A stretch of DNA of 64,000 nucleotides from Alphaproteobacteria bacterium. Its GTDB lineage: Bacteria; Pseudomonadota; Alphaproteobacteria; CAAGCB01; CAG-977. The DNA lies in contig CAAGEP010000003.1 of assembly GCA_900768875.1 (NCBI GenBank), positions 372,001 through 436,000 of the forward strand, read 5' to 3'. The notes beneath the pieces are model-generated. The model did not search any database. It saw nothing but the letters and a program-made list of their open reading frames with translations, and was not told where the DNA came from. A program made the translations under genes and the position numbers. Numbering within the stretch: the stretch's first letter is position 1; each line of letters begins with the position of its first letter. Shown here piece after piece: positions 9,701 to 17,884 of the stretch.

Positions 9701-10061
9701 GGACGCGCTGGGCGCGAAAATGGAAGAAAAGACGGCGGATACTTGGACGGGCGTTTTGGGTGCGAAAATCGGCCAAAACTATGCGCTGAAAGCCAACCGC
9801 AAAATCGGGCTGTCGCCGGAATTGAAAGTCGCGGCAACATACGACTTTGCGCGCGACGACGAAAACCGCACGGTCACTTTGCCCGACGGATCAAGCTACA
9901 CGGCGACGGGCGAAGCGATGGAACGCTTTGGCGTGGAAGCGGGCGCGGGCGTGACGGTCAGCATCGCCAATTCGGCGGAAATCGCGCTGACTTACGACGG
10001 CAAGTTCAAAAAAGACTATCAAGACCATACCGGCATGGTCAATCTGAAGATTAAGTTCTGA
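6723..10061 (+). CDS. Autotransporter (type Va secretion) with beta-helix-like passenger
   Basis: 1112 codons; AAGGGG precedes the ATG. The long N-terminal signal peptide has a basic first half and cleavage expected after AKA at about residue 38, like extended autotransporter signals. Residues 40-800 are a repetitive passenger rich in Thr, Ser, Asn and Gly, with many short T-I-x-x-G/N turns typical of a right-handed beta-helix. Then comes a helical linker rich in Lys and Glu (about 760-830). From about 857 (VWAQGMMNYAKL) to the end lies an autotransporter beta-barrel of alternating strands, terminating in LKIKF with the usual C-terminal aromatic residue. The barrel should insert in the outer membrane and display or release the passenger. 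No protease triad is visible, so the passenger role (adhesin or surface layer) is unknown. Confidence 0.9.
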   Translation: MKQSKTTLKELTHRYRAVLLKCALLNLAAFAVALPAKAEDLTIDSDTQLSEEALYENITITGGNVSISPNKEITVANTFSASGETTKLTISKGAGVYSQKNISLSDKVKVFLERGNSTENDGWLEAKDSFSANNAQIDINYGDFGASRSDETQSAHTTTTIIDSTVNILGGYGWMYAEDISVSGNSTINVSDGAELVVTKAIGTCPDDKCTELKDALSYEEPGTINLKDSAAINLSGTMTGNIAATGGTLAFNSANARLNGAIYGAVDIKFNDDFTLSKSTVTGKIADLGDVTVSEGKHLTARLETFGKNLPDDDLNMKSFVMGKNAKLTLTGNASLEAEDLDIEASDKVYLTGQINVNNAGVKLGNIATANVSSTGTYTIENAALTTIGNLTAFASRSNKDMVVKNSILNFGSQYTYFGKDGGTSGDVVLEATKVTTSGGLYLENEIGGNIRFTNGSIISLNASDNLIIGNEENHSGKGSIIADHSSLVLNGTKVFVGQEADDALKLQNKASMTANGTVSVKTIDGKTGLISVADSSLNIGGTLEGNVSFIGNGTLNLSGVLNGDMNIANTAEISSSADAFSKIRGTITNNGTVSLTGGTLGKALSGKIKIAGNTAFGGSFTTNDITISTGKTLDIGANTLKADSIAGGTISAILTDAAKNTAIVTATATDVTLKLDMSQASRDKATRYKITNGTGFTFGDYAANRYAVSASEFDIADAKTLEKLSGWNGGDLWILRLATASEAAIEDLEKSGVVLPENEKNASKILDLASGILDKLPEHRKKVIEKVNDLLDKAQGKAEEIKQILREIAPDASTSGSKTASNTAKSVINVINSRFGGGLPRRGRSGGDYTAGQTAVWAQGMMNYAKLDTDNGFAAHSNGVAAGFEANFTDSFKAGLGYAHTSTDISTERSTTDVKTHTGFVYGEYKPNKAYINGVVSFGRSDYDDTTRSLSLNSAYKTDTIAVQIAAGYKAGVLTPEAAVRFTNVKQKAYTDALGAKMEEKTADTWTGVLGAKIGQNYALKANRKIGLSPELKVAATYDFARDDENRTVTLPDGSSYTATGEAMERFGVEAGAGVTVSIANSAEIALTYDGKFKKDYQDHTGMVNLKIKF

Positions 10062-10065
10062 TTAC

Positions 10066-10100
10066 GGAAAAGGCGGGGGACAATTCCTCCGCCTTTTTCA
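10066..10100 (+). terminator. Terminator of the autotransporter gene
   Basis: AAAAGGCGG (10068-10076) pairs with CCGCCTTTT (10089-10097) and ends in a T-run immediately after the stop codon. Confidence 0.85.
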
Positions 10101-10127
10101 TTTCGATTAAAAAACGACATCACCGCG

Positions 10128-12158
10128 CTATTTATTTTTTTTCAACGGCAGCGGCGCGACGGAAACCCGTTCGGGGAAAACGTCAATCAATCTGACGTTT
10201 TGATTGTTTTTGCACACTTCGTCCGCCGTGCATTTTTGAATGACGGTTACACGCGAATCCCGCTCCGCCCCGCGCATATCCATAATCGTTCGGTAGCCGC
10301 GCACGACTTGAACGGTCATGACGACATAAGCGGACATTTTCTTTTTGTTGCGGGCGGAAATCTTGATTTCGTAGAATCCTTCCGACGTTGCAGGCGGCTT
10401 GCCGGACAGCGTAATCGTTTTGGAATCAAAGAACATCCACGGCGGCAACGGTGATCCGTCTATCAAAGTCGCCGTATACGCCACATTATGCCCTAAATCC
10501 GCTTCGGCAAAAACAGTCGGCGGGATGGTTGCGACGAAACGGGAATCTTCGACCACTTTTTTCATCGGAAGCGTTACGTTCAAAAACACGGGCGGACGGT
10601 GCATCGGCACAGGCGGCAACTTAGGCGCGTCTTCATTGGTAAAGCGTCCGATGTCCCACGCCCCCATGACGCGTTCCAACGCCGCGGCAATCGTATTCAA
10701 ATCGTTTGATGCGAAACCTTCGGGCAACGCGTCCAGCCCCAGAGTCGCAAACATCGTTCCCGTCGCGTCCTGCAATTCGGCAAAGTTCATCGCCATACGC
10801 AATTTCGCAAACAGCGCGCGCGCCGCAGACGCCACTGTTACGGCTTGAGCCATTTCTTCAAAGTCGTCCGCATTGGCTTCGGCGCTTTTTTGCGCCAACA
10901 GTTCGGCCACGTTTGAAATTTCAACACTCAGCTGGTAAGTTTCTTTCGCGCCTTGATACCGCGCCCATCCCAAATGAGTCTGCGTCAAAACAGCCATGGC
11001 GATAACCTGCCGGTTCAAGTTGTCTACGGCCTCCTTGACTTCGGATGTAGTTACCGTTTGCTGCATTTTTATCGGATTCAACAGATTAAAGCCGACTTGC
11101 GCCGCCGCCTGCATCCACGACGAATTGGACAAATACGAATTACTGTCATAATTGGCGGATGCGAACAAATTCAAATTCGGCAACAGTTTCACCAGTGCTT
11201 TTTTGGCTTCCAAACGGGTATTTTGCAATTTATAATCTTCGGCGCGCAACTCGGGTCGGTTCATCAGAGCCAGCCATTCCAACCTGTCCAGATTGGAACG
11301 GATTTCAGGCAAAACATAATTTCCCTCTTCCGACGCAACCAAACGGAAGCGCGTTCCGGGCTTCAAGTTAATTAAAGCAGCCAGCTTCTCGCGCGCCATT
11401 TGCAATTCTTTTTTCATTTCGCTTAAATCGCGCATCGTTTCCATCAGCGACATCTGATAAGTCAGCGCCTGCGTGTTCTTTTCCCCTTTGCCGGAACGCA
11501 GAATTTCCAGAACAGCGGTGGCTTCCTCCATCAAATCGTCGATTTCCGGCATCAGCCGTTCCGCGGCAATCGCGCGCCAAAAGGCTTCGCGCACGTCCTG
11601 CAGCAAAGACTGTACCTGCTTGCGGCGTTCTTCCTTGGAAATCAAAACTTTGTTCATATCCTGCCGCGCCTGATAATAGCTGACACCGAAATCAAGGATG
11701 TTCCACGACACTTGGATATCCGCAAATCCGTGCGTTTTTTCACCGTACGCCGTCGGATCGGACAAAACCCCCGTTTTCATGGATTTCGACACAACCGCTT
11801 CGTAATTGCTGCGGCCGGAATATCCGGCGTTTGCGGCGATTTGAGGAAGCATATCCACGGAATTCAAATTCAGCTGCTTGACGGTCAAAGCGGTTTCCAT
11901 CATTTTCAATCTGGAGCCCAGATTGTATTTCAGCGCGCGCGCCATGGCATCGTACAAGGTCATCGGTTTGAAAACGACATCGGTTCGCTGATCGGCAAAC
12001 ATTTCTTGAATGTCGCGATCGACGCGGACGGCGCGCTCCCAATCACTCAAAGGCCGAGGCTCGACCGTACAGGCGGCGGCAAAAACCAGCGTCATCCCTG
12101 CCGTCAGAAAAGACGTTCTTTTCCACAATTTCTTTTGTTTTGCAAAGAGGTCTTTCAT
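10128..12158 (-). CDS. TolC-family outer membrane lipoprotein with C-terminal cadherin/Ig-like domain
   Basis: 676 codons, longer than the usual 420-500 of TolC-type efflux proteins. The N-terminus has a hydrophobic segment ending FAAAC, a possible lipobox with the Cys near residue 30. Residues about 65-480 look like an outer membrane factor: long amphipathic helices, two similar halves, and repeated blocks such as LPQIAANAGYSG and LPNLNLFASANYDS. About residues 525-635 resemble a dystroglycan/He-PIG type Ig-like domain (PPTVFAEADLGHNVAYTATL, then LPPWMFFD, TLSGKPPA and YEIKISA). The start overlaps the stop of the upstream secreted-protein gene by 4 bases (ATGA). Usual partners (MFP and inner-membrane pump) are absent from this locus. 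The fusion is unusual and noted as a finding. Confidence 0.8.
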   Translation of the reverse strand: MKDLFAKQKKLWKRTSFLTAGMTLVFAAACTVEPRPLSDWERAVRVDRDIQEMFADQRTDVVFKPMTLYDAMARALKYNLGSRLKMMETALTVKQLNLNSVDMLPQIAANAGYSGRSNYEAVVSKSMKTGVLSDPTAYGEKTHGFADIQVSWNILDFGVSYYQARQDMNKVLISKEERRKQVQSLLQDVREAFWRAIAAERLMPEIDDLMEEATAVLEILRSGKGEKNTQALTYQMSLMETMRDLSEMKKELQMAREKLAALINLKPGTRFRLVASEEGNYVLPEIRSNLDRLEWLALMNRPELRAEDYKLQNTRLEAKKALVKLLPNLNLFASANYDSNSYLSNSSWMQAAAQVGFNLLNPIKMQQTVTTSEVKEAVDNLNRQVIAMAVLTQTHLGWARYQGAKETYQLSVEISNVAELLAQKSAEANADDFEEMAQAVTVASAARALFAKLRMAMNFAELQDATGTMFATLGLDALPEGFASNDLNTIAAALERVMGAWDIGRFTNEDAPKLPPVPMHRPPVFLNVTLPMKKVVEDSRFVATIPPTVFAEADLGHNVAYTATLIDGSPLPPWMFFDSKTITLSGKPPATSEGFYEIKISARNKKKMSAYVVMTVQVVRGYRTIMDMRGAERDSRVTVIQKCTADEVCKNNQNVRLIDVFPERVSVAPLPLKKNK

Positions 12159-13072
12159 TTTTTACCTTCCCGTTCCACAACGCCGCGTATCAGTTTCAGC
12201 AAACGCTTTTGTTCCGATTGTTTTTCGCTTTGAATTTTCGCCGAAAAATCGGACGAGTCAAGCCCCAAATCCAGTTTCACCCAATCCGCGGCGTCCTGCG
12301 CCGAAATTTCAACTGCCGTATTCAAATCCGTCAAATCGCTCACAAGCAGACTAAAAACCGTTTCATCGTAGTTTTTCAACACATTCGCAAGGGCGGTTTC
12401 CGGAAAATATCGGTCGGGATTGGCGGCATAACCGTCCAAAACATCGTTTTTCTGTTCAGCCAGCGCCGCTTCGACTTTTTTGTCATACGGACGCATGGCG
12501 GCATCCAGCTGGGCAAACACAATGTCAATCAAAGCCAACCCTGTTCTGCCGCGATTGAAATCGGCCATTGCATCGACGTCGCGCACCATTTCCTTTTTGC
12601 TTTCATAGTCAAGCGTCATATTGGTCACATCCAAATCCGCGCGATCGATTTGTTTGATAAAATCCACGGCCTGCGCATCCAGCTCCGGATAAGCGGACGA
12701 TGAAAAATCGGCAATAAAATCAACGCCTTGGTTTGTATCCCGTTTTGCATCCGCGAATTCAAAATTACGTTCAATGGCATCAACTTTCCAAAAATGGGCA
12801 TCAGCCTGTATTTCCTCGTTTTGAACGGGGACATCGTAATCCCATAAATAATAAGCCAAATCGTCCCCGATTGCCCCCGACCGCCACACTTCGCGAATAG
12901 GCAGACTTTGCAAATAAGGGCGCGTTAAAATCTTGTCTAAAGCGTATGCGTTGTCGTTCGGATACAAAAACACGCCTTTTTGTTCGGCACAGACGCTCCG
13001 GCCAGACAAGACCGCCGCTAAAAAAGCGATTGTTTTTATACATTTGCAAACTTTTTTCAAAGCGGCCGCCAT
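12155..13072 (-). CDS. Unknown secreted protein, operon partner of the TolC-like gene
   Basis: 305 codons with an N-terminal signal peptide (basic start, hydrophobic core, cleavage expected after SVCA near residue 29). The mature part is acidic and helical, with several Asp-rich stretches and one LWDYD motif. No enzyme motif or known domain is recognised. Its stop overlaps the start of the TolC-family gene by 4 bases, so the two are cotranscribed and probably act together in the envelope; a periplasmic partner of the outer-membrane channel would fit, by context only. The ATG at 13072 has no clear Shine-Dalgarno, so the start is less certain. Confidence 0.65.
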   Translation of the reverse strand: MAAALKKVCKCIKTIAFLAAVLSGRSVCAEQKGVFLYPNDNAYALDKILTRPYLQSLPIREVWRSGAIGDDLAYYLWDYDVPVQNEEIQADAHFWKVDAIERNFEFADAKRDTNQGVDFIADFSSSAYPELDAQAVDFIKQIDRADLDVTNMTLDYESKKEMVRDVDAMADFNRGRTGLALIDIVFAQLDAAMRPYDKKVEAALAEQKNDVLDGYAANPDRYFPETALANVLKNYDETVFSLLVSDLTDLNTAVEISAQDAADWVKLDLGLDSSDFSAKIQSEKQSEQKRLLKLIRGVVEREGKK

Positions 13073-13134
13073 AGATTGTTTATCCGATTTGTTTATTTTG
13101 CAGGAAAAAAGCTAAAAAAGTCTAAAGAAAACAA

Positions 13135-13163
13135 ATGACTTTGCGGCTTAAAACAGGTATATT
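13135..13163 (+). promoter_or_regulatory. Possible hydF promoter
   Basis: ATGACT (13135-13140) and TATATT (13158-13163) are 17 bases apart, 33 bases before the hydF start. The -10 is good, the -35 only fair. Confidence 0.4.
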
Positions 13164-13195
13164 CCGTGCAGATATCAATCAAACAGGAGGTTTCC

Positions 13196-14392
13196 ATGAC
13201 TCAAACGGCTCCGCGCGGGGAACGGCTGAATATCGGGCTGTTCGGACGCAGAAACGCGGGAAAATCGTCCCTTTTGAACGCTTTGTGCGGACAGGAAGTT
13301 TCCATTGTTTCCGCCGTCGCGGGAACGACAACCGACGCCGTATCCAAAATTTACGAGCTCATCCCCGTTGGTCCCGTTACATTCTTTGACACGGCGGGCG
13401 TGGACGACAAGGGCGAAGTCGGACAAAAACGCGTGGATGCCACCATGCGCGTTATGAAAAAAGTCGACATCGCCATGGTCATCACCGACGAAACGGGCGT
13501 CGGAGCAGAGGAAGACACTCTTATCAAAGAATTGAAAGAACTGAACGTTCCCTTTGTCGTTGTGTTTAACAAATGCGACAAAGTCAACATCACGGGCTAC
13601 GGTTTCGATTTCCCGACGATTTCCGTTTCCGCCAAAGACGGCGCGAATATCGAGGAATTGAAAGCTTTGCTGAAAAGCCTTGTCCCCGAATCCTTTAAAA
13701 AGCGTCCGCCTTTGGTCGCCGACTTAATCAAAGCTGGCGACACGGTCGTTTGCATTGCCCCGATTGACGCTTCCGCGCCGAAAGGACGCTTGATTTTACC
13801 GCAAGTCCAAGTCATCCGCGACATTCTGGACACGGGCGCGTATGCTTACACCGTGCAGAATCAAAACGATTACAAAGCGGTCGAAGCCAACTTGAAAACT
13901 CCGCCGGCTTTGGTGATTACGGATTCCCAGCTTATCCGCGCGGTTGCCGAAACCGTGCCGCAAACGGTGCCGCTGACGACATTTTCAACGCTTTTCGCCC
14001 GTTATAAAGGCGACTTTGAAACGCTGTTGCACGGCGCGCGGAAATTGCAGCAGCTGACAGACGATAGTCGCGTTTTAATTGCGGAAGCCTGCTCCCACCA
14101 CGTCCAAGACGACGACATCGCCCGCGTTAAAATGCCCGCTTTGATTCAAAAAGCATGCGCGGGAAAAATTGATTTCAACTGGTGCGCGGGCGTTGATTTT
14201 CCCGACGATTTGGGCGATTACGATTTGGTCGTGCATTGCGGCGGGTGCATGCTGACGCGGCAGGAAACCCTGCGCCGTTTGAACGAGTGCGTACGGTCGA
14301 ATGTTCCCGTAACCAACTTCGGCATGGCGTTATCGGCGGTTCAAGGCGTTCTTGACCGTGTAACCGCGCCGTTTTTCGGGACAAGCAAATGA
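13196..14392 (+). CDS. hydF: [FeFe]-hydrogenase H-cluster maturation GTPase HydF
   Basis: 398 codons. HydF is the scaffold on which the 2Fe subcluster is assembled by HydE and HydG and then passed to apo-hydrogenase. The N-terminal Era-like GTPase domain shows GRRNAGKSS (residues 17-25), a DTAG switch and NKCDK. The C-terminal cluster-binding domain shows C299-x-H301 and H347-C348-x2-C351, the CxH...HCxxC signature that separates HydF from other GTPases. The ATG at 13196 has AGGAGG seven bases upstream; a frame open ten codons further up is not favoured. It is followed by a lipoprotein gene with a 4-base overlap. hydE, hydG and the hydrogenase are not in the window. Confidence 0.95.
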   Translation: MTQTAPRGERLNIGLFGRRNAGKSSLLNALCGQEVSIVSAVAGTTTDAVSKIYELIPVGPVTFFDTAGVDDKGEVGQKRVDATMRVMKKVDIAMVITDETGVGAEEDTLIKELKELNVPFVVVFNKCDKVNITGYGFDFPTISVSAKDGANIEELKALLKSLVPESFKKRPPLVADLIKAGDTVVCIAPIDASAPKGRLILPQVQVIRDILDTGAYAYTVQNQNDYKAVEANLKTPPALVITDSQLIRAVAETVPQTVPLTTFSTLFARYKGDFETLLHGARKLQQLTDDSRVLIAEACSHHVQDDDIARVKMPALIQKACAGKIDFNWCAGVDFPDDLGDYDLVVHCGGCMLTRQETLRRLNECVRSNVPVTNFGMALSAVQGVLDRVTAPFFGTSK

Positions 14393-14655
14393 AGCGCGCC
14401 GTTATTGCCGCCGCTTTGCTTCTGGCGGGATGCGCCTTAGCTCCGTCAAATGACGAGCTTCCTTTTTACGAACGAAGCTACGCCCTTCCCCTTGAAGCGC
14501 GCGAATGGGCGAAGACCGCCCCGCTGAAAGACTTGTGCCAAGCCACCAAGAACTGGCGTCCCGACGCCATTCGCGAAGCCGCTTTGAACGAGATTTACGC
14601 CCGTCATATCGACACTCGCGCCTGTTATTACACGGGCATGGAACTGACACCGTGA
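14389..14655 (+). CDS. Small lipoprotein of unknown function
   Basis: 88 codons, overlapping the hydF stop by 4 bases (ATGA). A short signal sequence ends in the lipobox LLAGC (Cys at residue 15), so the mature protein of about 74 residues should be lipid-anchored in the envelope. The rest contains two further Cys residues and no recognised domain. It is cotranscribed with hydF by position; a functional link is not evident, as HydF works in the cytosol. Confidence 0.7.
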   Translation: MKRAVIAAALLLAGCALAPSNDELPFYERSYALPLEAREWAKTAPLKDLCQATKNWRPDAIREAALNEIYARHIDTRACYYTGMELTP

Positions 14656-14669
14656 CGAAAGGATGTCCG

Positions 14670-15341
14670 ATGAACCTGAAACTGACCGAAAAATTGAACG
14701 AAGCCCGTTCTTTGAAGCGCGCTTTCAAATTGCCCGAAACGATTGAAGCGTTAAAAGAATGTTTGGCAATCGATCCGCATTGCGTCATCGCGTCGGCGCA
14801 GGCGGGAGTATGCTCGCTGATGACGGGCGAAGTCGAACAGGCGGAAAGCTTTTTAAAACAAGCGGTCGAGGACACAAACAAAACGGACACGCCCGTTTTG
14901 GCGTTTTACACGGCGGCTTTGATTGCGAACGGCAAAGATTGCGGGGAATACCTCCCCTTGTGTCCCGATTTGCAGGACACCCTGCTGTTGGTCGCGGAAA
15001 TGCTGAGCGAAAAGGACAAACACGATGCGGTTTTGCGCTTGATTGAAGTGCTGTCCGAAAAATATCTGAATACGGATTTATTCAAAACGCCGAAAGCGCA
15101 TTACCGCCTTATCCGTCTGTTGGCGCGCGCGGGCGAAACGGCGCTTGCCGCCGATTTGGCAAACGGACTGGAAGCGGAAACTCCCAATTCTTGGGAAGGA
15201 TTGGCGGCACAAGCCGCCGTCGAAATGGCGAAAAAAGACTACGACAAAGCGTATTCCCTGACGGTCAGAGCTTTGCAGCACGGCGGATCAAGCAACCCGA
15301 TGCTGGCAGCGCAACAGCATTGGCTGGCGTTGAACAAATAA
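14670..15341 (+). CDS. TPR-repeat protein
   Basis: 223 codons from ATG 14670, preceded by AAAGGA. The frame is open further upstream but would run through the lipoprotein gene. Helical pairs at about residues 10-75 (SLKRAFKLPETIEALKECL, then SAQAGVCSLMTGEVEQAESF) fit tetratricopeptide repeats, with more near the C-terminus (KKDYDKAYSLTVRALQHGG). No signal peptide, so probably a cytosolic protein-interaction scaffold. It ends the hydF-lipoprotein-TPR unit and faces a shared terminator with serS. Confidence 0.65.
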   Translation: MNLKLTEKLNEARSLKRAFKLPETIEALKECLAIDPHCVIASAQAGVCSLMTGEVEQAESFLKQAVEDTNKTDTPVLAFYTAALIANGKDCGEYLPLCPDLQDTLLLVAEMLSEKDKHDAVLRLIEVLSEKYLNTDLFKTPKAHYRLIRLLARAGETALAADLANGLEAETPNSWEGLAAQAAVEMAKKDYDKAYSLTVRALQHGGSSNPMLAAQQHWLALNK

Positions 15342-15364
15342 TTCGCCGCCCGTCCCGCAAAAGC

Positions 15365-15397
15365 AAAACGCCCCGCTGTTGTCAACGGGGCGTCTTT
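15365..15397. terminator. Bidirectional terminator between the TPR gene and serS
   Basis: ACGCCCCG (15368-15375) pairs with CGGGGCGT (15386-15393), with AAAA before and a T-rich run after, between two converging genes. Confidence 0.8.
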
Positions 15398-15411
15398 GTA
15401 AGGAATGACCT

Positions 15412-16689
15412 TCAGTTCTTCGCGGCAATAACCGTTTGACCGTTCATATATTTCTGCAAAGCTTCGGGGATTAAGACCGATCCGTCCGCCTGCTGATAGT
15501 TTTCCATCACGGCAATCATGCAGCGACCGACCGCAACGCCCGAACCGTTCAGCGTATGGACAAAGCGCGTTCCTTTCTGCGCTTTGTTTTTGCAGCGGGC
15601 GTCCATGCGGCGCGCTTGGAAATCCCAGCAGTTGGAAACGCTTGAAATTTCGCGGTATTTGTTCTGACCGGGCATCCAAACTTCCAAATCGTGGGTTTTG
15701 CGCGACGAAAATCCCATATCGCCCGCGGACAGGCACATCACGCGGTACGGCAAGTTCAAGCCCTGCAAAACGTCTTCGGCGCATTGGGTCATGTATTCGT
15801 GTTCTTCCCACGATTTTTCGGGCGTGGTGATTGCGACCATTTCGACTTTGTAGAACTGGTGCTGACGAATCATGCCGCGCGTGTCTTTGCCCGCCGCCCC
15901 CGCTTCGGAACGGAAACACGGCGTCAAAGCCGTCAAACGCAAAGGCAGTTTGTCTTCGTCCAGCGCTTTGCCCGCGACAAAGTTCGTCAAGCTGACCTCC
16001 GCCGTCGGAATCAGCCAGTAGTCATCCGTCGTGTGGTACAAATCTTCCGCGAACTTGGGCAGCTGAGCCGTGCCGTACATCGCCGAGCTGTTGACCATCA
16101 AAGGCACTTCCATTTCGATATAGCCGTGCTTTTCACGGTGCAAATCCAGCATATATTGCGCCAAAGCCCGTTCCAGACGCGCCAAATCGCCCAACAGATA
16201 CACAAACCGCGCGCCGGAAACGCGAGCGGCCTGATCAAAGTCCATCATGCCCAGTTTGGCGCCGATTTCGTCATGTTCCAACGGCTTGAAGTCGAACTTG
16301 CGCGGTTCGCCCCAGCGGCGGATTTCGCGGTTTGTCGTGTCGTCCAATCCGTCGGGAATGTCGTCGGCGGGACGGTTCGGCAGGCGTTCCAAAACATGGT
16401 CGATTTGTTCGCAAATGACGCGGACGTCTTCTTCGGTATCCGCCATGCTGCGTTTCAGCGCGCCGACTTCGTGCATCAAAACGTCGGCGTCTCCGCCGTT
16501 CTTTTTGACTTCGGCGATTTGGCGGGACAAATCGTTGCGGCGGCTCTGCATATCCTGCAAATCGGTTTGCGCGGCGCGATATTTCTTGTCCAAATCCAAA
16601 ACTTCGGCGGAACGGGGCGGCAATCCGCGGCGTTCAAGTCCTTTGTCGAACAATTCGGGATTTTCCCGTATCCATTTAATGTCGTACAT
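15412..16689 (-). CDS. serS: Seryl-tRNA synthetase
   Basis: 425 codons. It charges tRNA-Ser with serine using ATP. Residues about 1-105 form the long antiparallel coiled-coil arm that grips the tRNA-Ser variable arm. The class II core follows: motif 2 in TPCFRSEAGAAGKDTRGMIRQ, and motif 3 in GVAVGRCMIAVMENYQ, both intact. GAGGAG stands before the ATG. It is the last gene of the dgt-argS-SPOR-nagZ-M50-tatABC run, 37 bases after tatC. The tRNA-Ser(GGA) gene in this window (56773) encodes one of its substrates. Confidence 0.97.
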   Translation of the reverse strand: MYDIKWIRENPELFDKGLERRGLPPRSAEVLDLDKKYRAAQTDLQDMQSRRNDLSRQIAEVKKNGGDADVLMHEVGALKRSMADTEEDVRVICEQIDHVLERLPNRPADDIPDGLDDTTNREIRRWGEPRKFDFKPLEHDEIGAKLGMMDFDQAARVSGARFVYLLGDLARLERALAQYMLDLHREKHGYIEMEVPLMVNSSAMYGTAQLPKFAEDLYHTTDDYWLIPTAEVSLTNFVAGKALDEDKLPLRLTALTPCFRSEAGAAGKDTRGMIRQHQFYKVEMVAITTPEKSWEEHEYMTQCAEDVLQGLNLPYRVMCLSAGDMGFSSRKTHDLEVWMPGQNKYREISSVSNCWDFQARRMDARCKNKAQKGTRFVHTLNGSGVAVGRCMIAVMENYQQADGSVLIPEALQKYMNGQTVIAAKN

Positions 16690-16726
16690 GACTGGCTCCT
16701 CATAAAAAAGTTATGCCCTTATAAAC

Positions 16727-17512
16727 CTATTTTTGTTTTTTTTCAAGGGCGCGAATGGACAAAATCGAGCTTTCATACAAAAAAATCAGCGGACACGCCA
16801 AAGCAAACTGACTGATGACATCGGGCGGCGTCAAAACGGCGGCGACGATGAAAATCAGCACAATCGCATACCGACGCCCCGAAACAAGCGTTTGCGCCGT
16901 TATCAGCCCCAGCTTTGCCAATACGACCAACACAATCGGAAGCTGAAAGCTTGCCCCGAACGCCAAAATCAACGTCATCACAAAGGACAGGTATTCGGCA
17001 ATCCGCGCTTCCAAAACGATAGGCAAAGCGTCCTTTTCCAGCTGTTGAAAAGACAGCAGAAACTTAAACGCGGCGGGCGCAATCAAATAAAACACAAAAC
17101 ACGCCCCCGCCGCAAACAACAGCGGAGACACAAAAAACAGCGGTTTGACAAAGCTTCGTTCCGACGGGTACAGCGCGGGCGCGACGAAACGCCACGCTTG
17201 AAACGCAACAAACGGGAAACTGACGACCGCCGCCGAAAAGGCGGATACTTTCAAATGAACGATAAAGCCTTCCGCCACGCCCGTGAAAATGGCGCGCTCC
17301 GCCCCGCCCGCCGACTTCATTGCTTGCGCCAAGGGCAGCATCAGGTATTTCAGCACTTCGCCCGAAAACGGATAAACGCATAAAAACGCCGCCGTAAAAA
17401 ACACAAACGCTTTCAATAAACGACTGCGCGCTTCGGTCAAATGACCGACCCAAGTCATCACTTTTTCATCTTCGGATTCAAGATTGTCCGTTGTTTCCGT
17501 CATCTTTTTCAT
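16727..17512 (-). CDS. tatC: Twin-arginine translocase subunit TatC
   Basis: 261 codons with six hydrophobic segments, the expected topology of TatC, the inner-membrane receptor for twin-arginine signal peptides. The conserved N-terminal HLTEARSRLLKA block and the first periplasmic loop FTGVAEGF (usually FTxPxEAF) are visible. The first ATG overlaps the tatB end by 35 bases; an internal ATG at 17458, just past the tatB stop, would begin MTWVGHL and also fit the family, so the exact start is uncertain. Third gene of tatA-tatB-tatC. Confidence 0.93.
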   Translation of the reverse strand: MKKMTETTDNLESEDEKVMTWVGHLTEARSRLLKAFVFFTAAFLCVYPFSGEVLKYLMLPLAQAMKSAGGAERAIFTGVAEGFIVHLKVSAFSAAVVSFPFVAFQAWRFVAPALYPSERSFVKPLFFVSPLLFAAGACFVFYLIAPAAFKFLLSFQQLEKDALPIVLEARIAEYLSFVMTLILAFGASFQLPIVLVVLAKLGLITAQTLVSGRRYAIVLIFIVAAVLTPPDVISQFALACPLIFLYESSILSIRALEKKQK

Positions 17513-17708
17513 TCGTCAGTTTGTCGGCGATTTTATCGGCATCATACATAGTATCGTCAATGACTTGCGACACTTTCCTAATAAATCGGTTCAGTTTTCT
17601 GTACGCCCTGCCCGCCGTCCGCAAAACCTGCGGCAGCTGTTTCGGTCCGACGACCAAAACGGCAATCAAGACGATAACCGCAAATTCAGCCGAACTGATG
17701 CCGAACAC
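17478..17708 (-). CDS. tatB: Sec-independent translocase protein TatB
   Basis: 76 codons beginning with GTG, which shares one base with the tatA stop (TAGTG). A single N-terminal membrane helix ends in VVGPKQLP, containing the invariant Glu/Gly-Pro hinge region of TatB, followed by an amphipathic helix (QVLRTAGRAYRKLNRFIRK) and a short charged tail. It is shorter than the 130-170 residues of many TatB proteins but has the key parts. With TatC it forms the signal-peptide receptor. Confidence 0.88.
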   Translation of the reverse strand: MFGISSAEFAVIVLIAVLVVGPKQLPQVLRTAGRAYRKLNRFIRKVSQVIDDTMYDADKIADKLTNEKDDGNNGQS

Positions 17709-17875
17709 TATTCTTTGTCCTGTTTTTCATCGGTTTTGTCGGCATCTTCGACGCCTTTTTTGAAAGCCTTGATGCTTTTGCCCAAATCTTCCGCCAAAGC
17801 GGGCAGCTTGCCGCGCCCGAACAACACCAGCACAATCAGCAAAATGACCAACAACTGAAATAAACTGATACCCAT
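17708..17875 (-). CDS. tatA: Sec-independent translocase protein TatA
   Basis: 55 codons, read from the sequence: ATG at 17875, stop TAG at 17708-17710. A membrane helix (SLFQLLVILLIVLVLFG) is followed by the invariant FG-(R)-G-KLP hinge, the amphipathic helix AEDLGKSIKAFKKGVED and a short charged tail. It polymerises to form the Tat conduit. It starts 9 bases after the M50 protease stop, and GGAGG lies before the ATG. The size and order tatA-tatB-tatC leave little doubt. Confidence 0.92.
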   Translation of the reverse strand: MGISLFQLLVILLIVLVLFGRGKLPALAEDLGKSIKAFKKGVEDADKTDEKQDKE

Positions 17876-17884
17876 GGAAACCTC

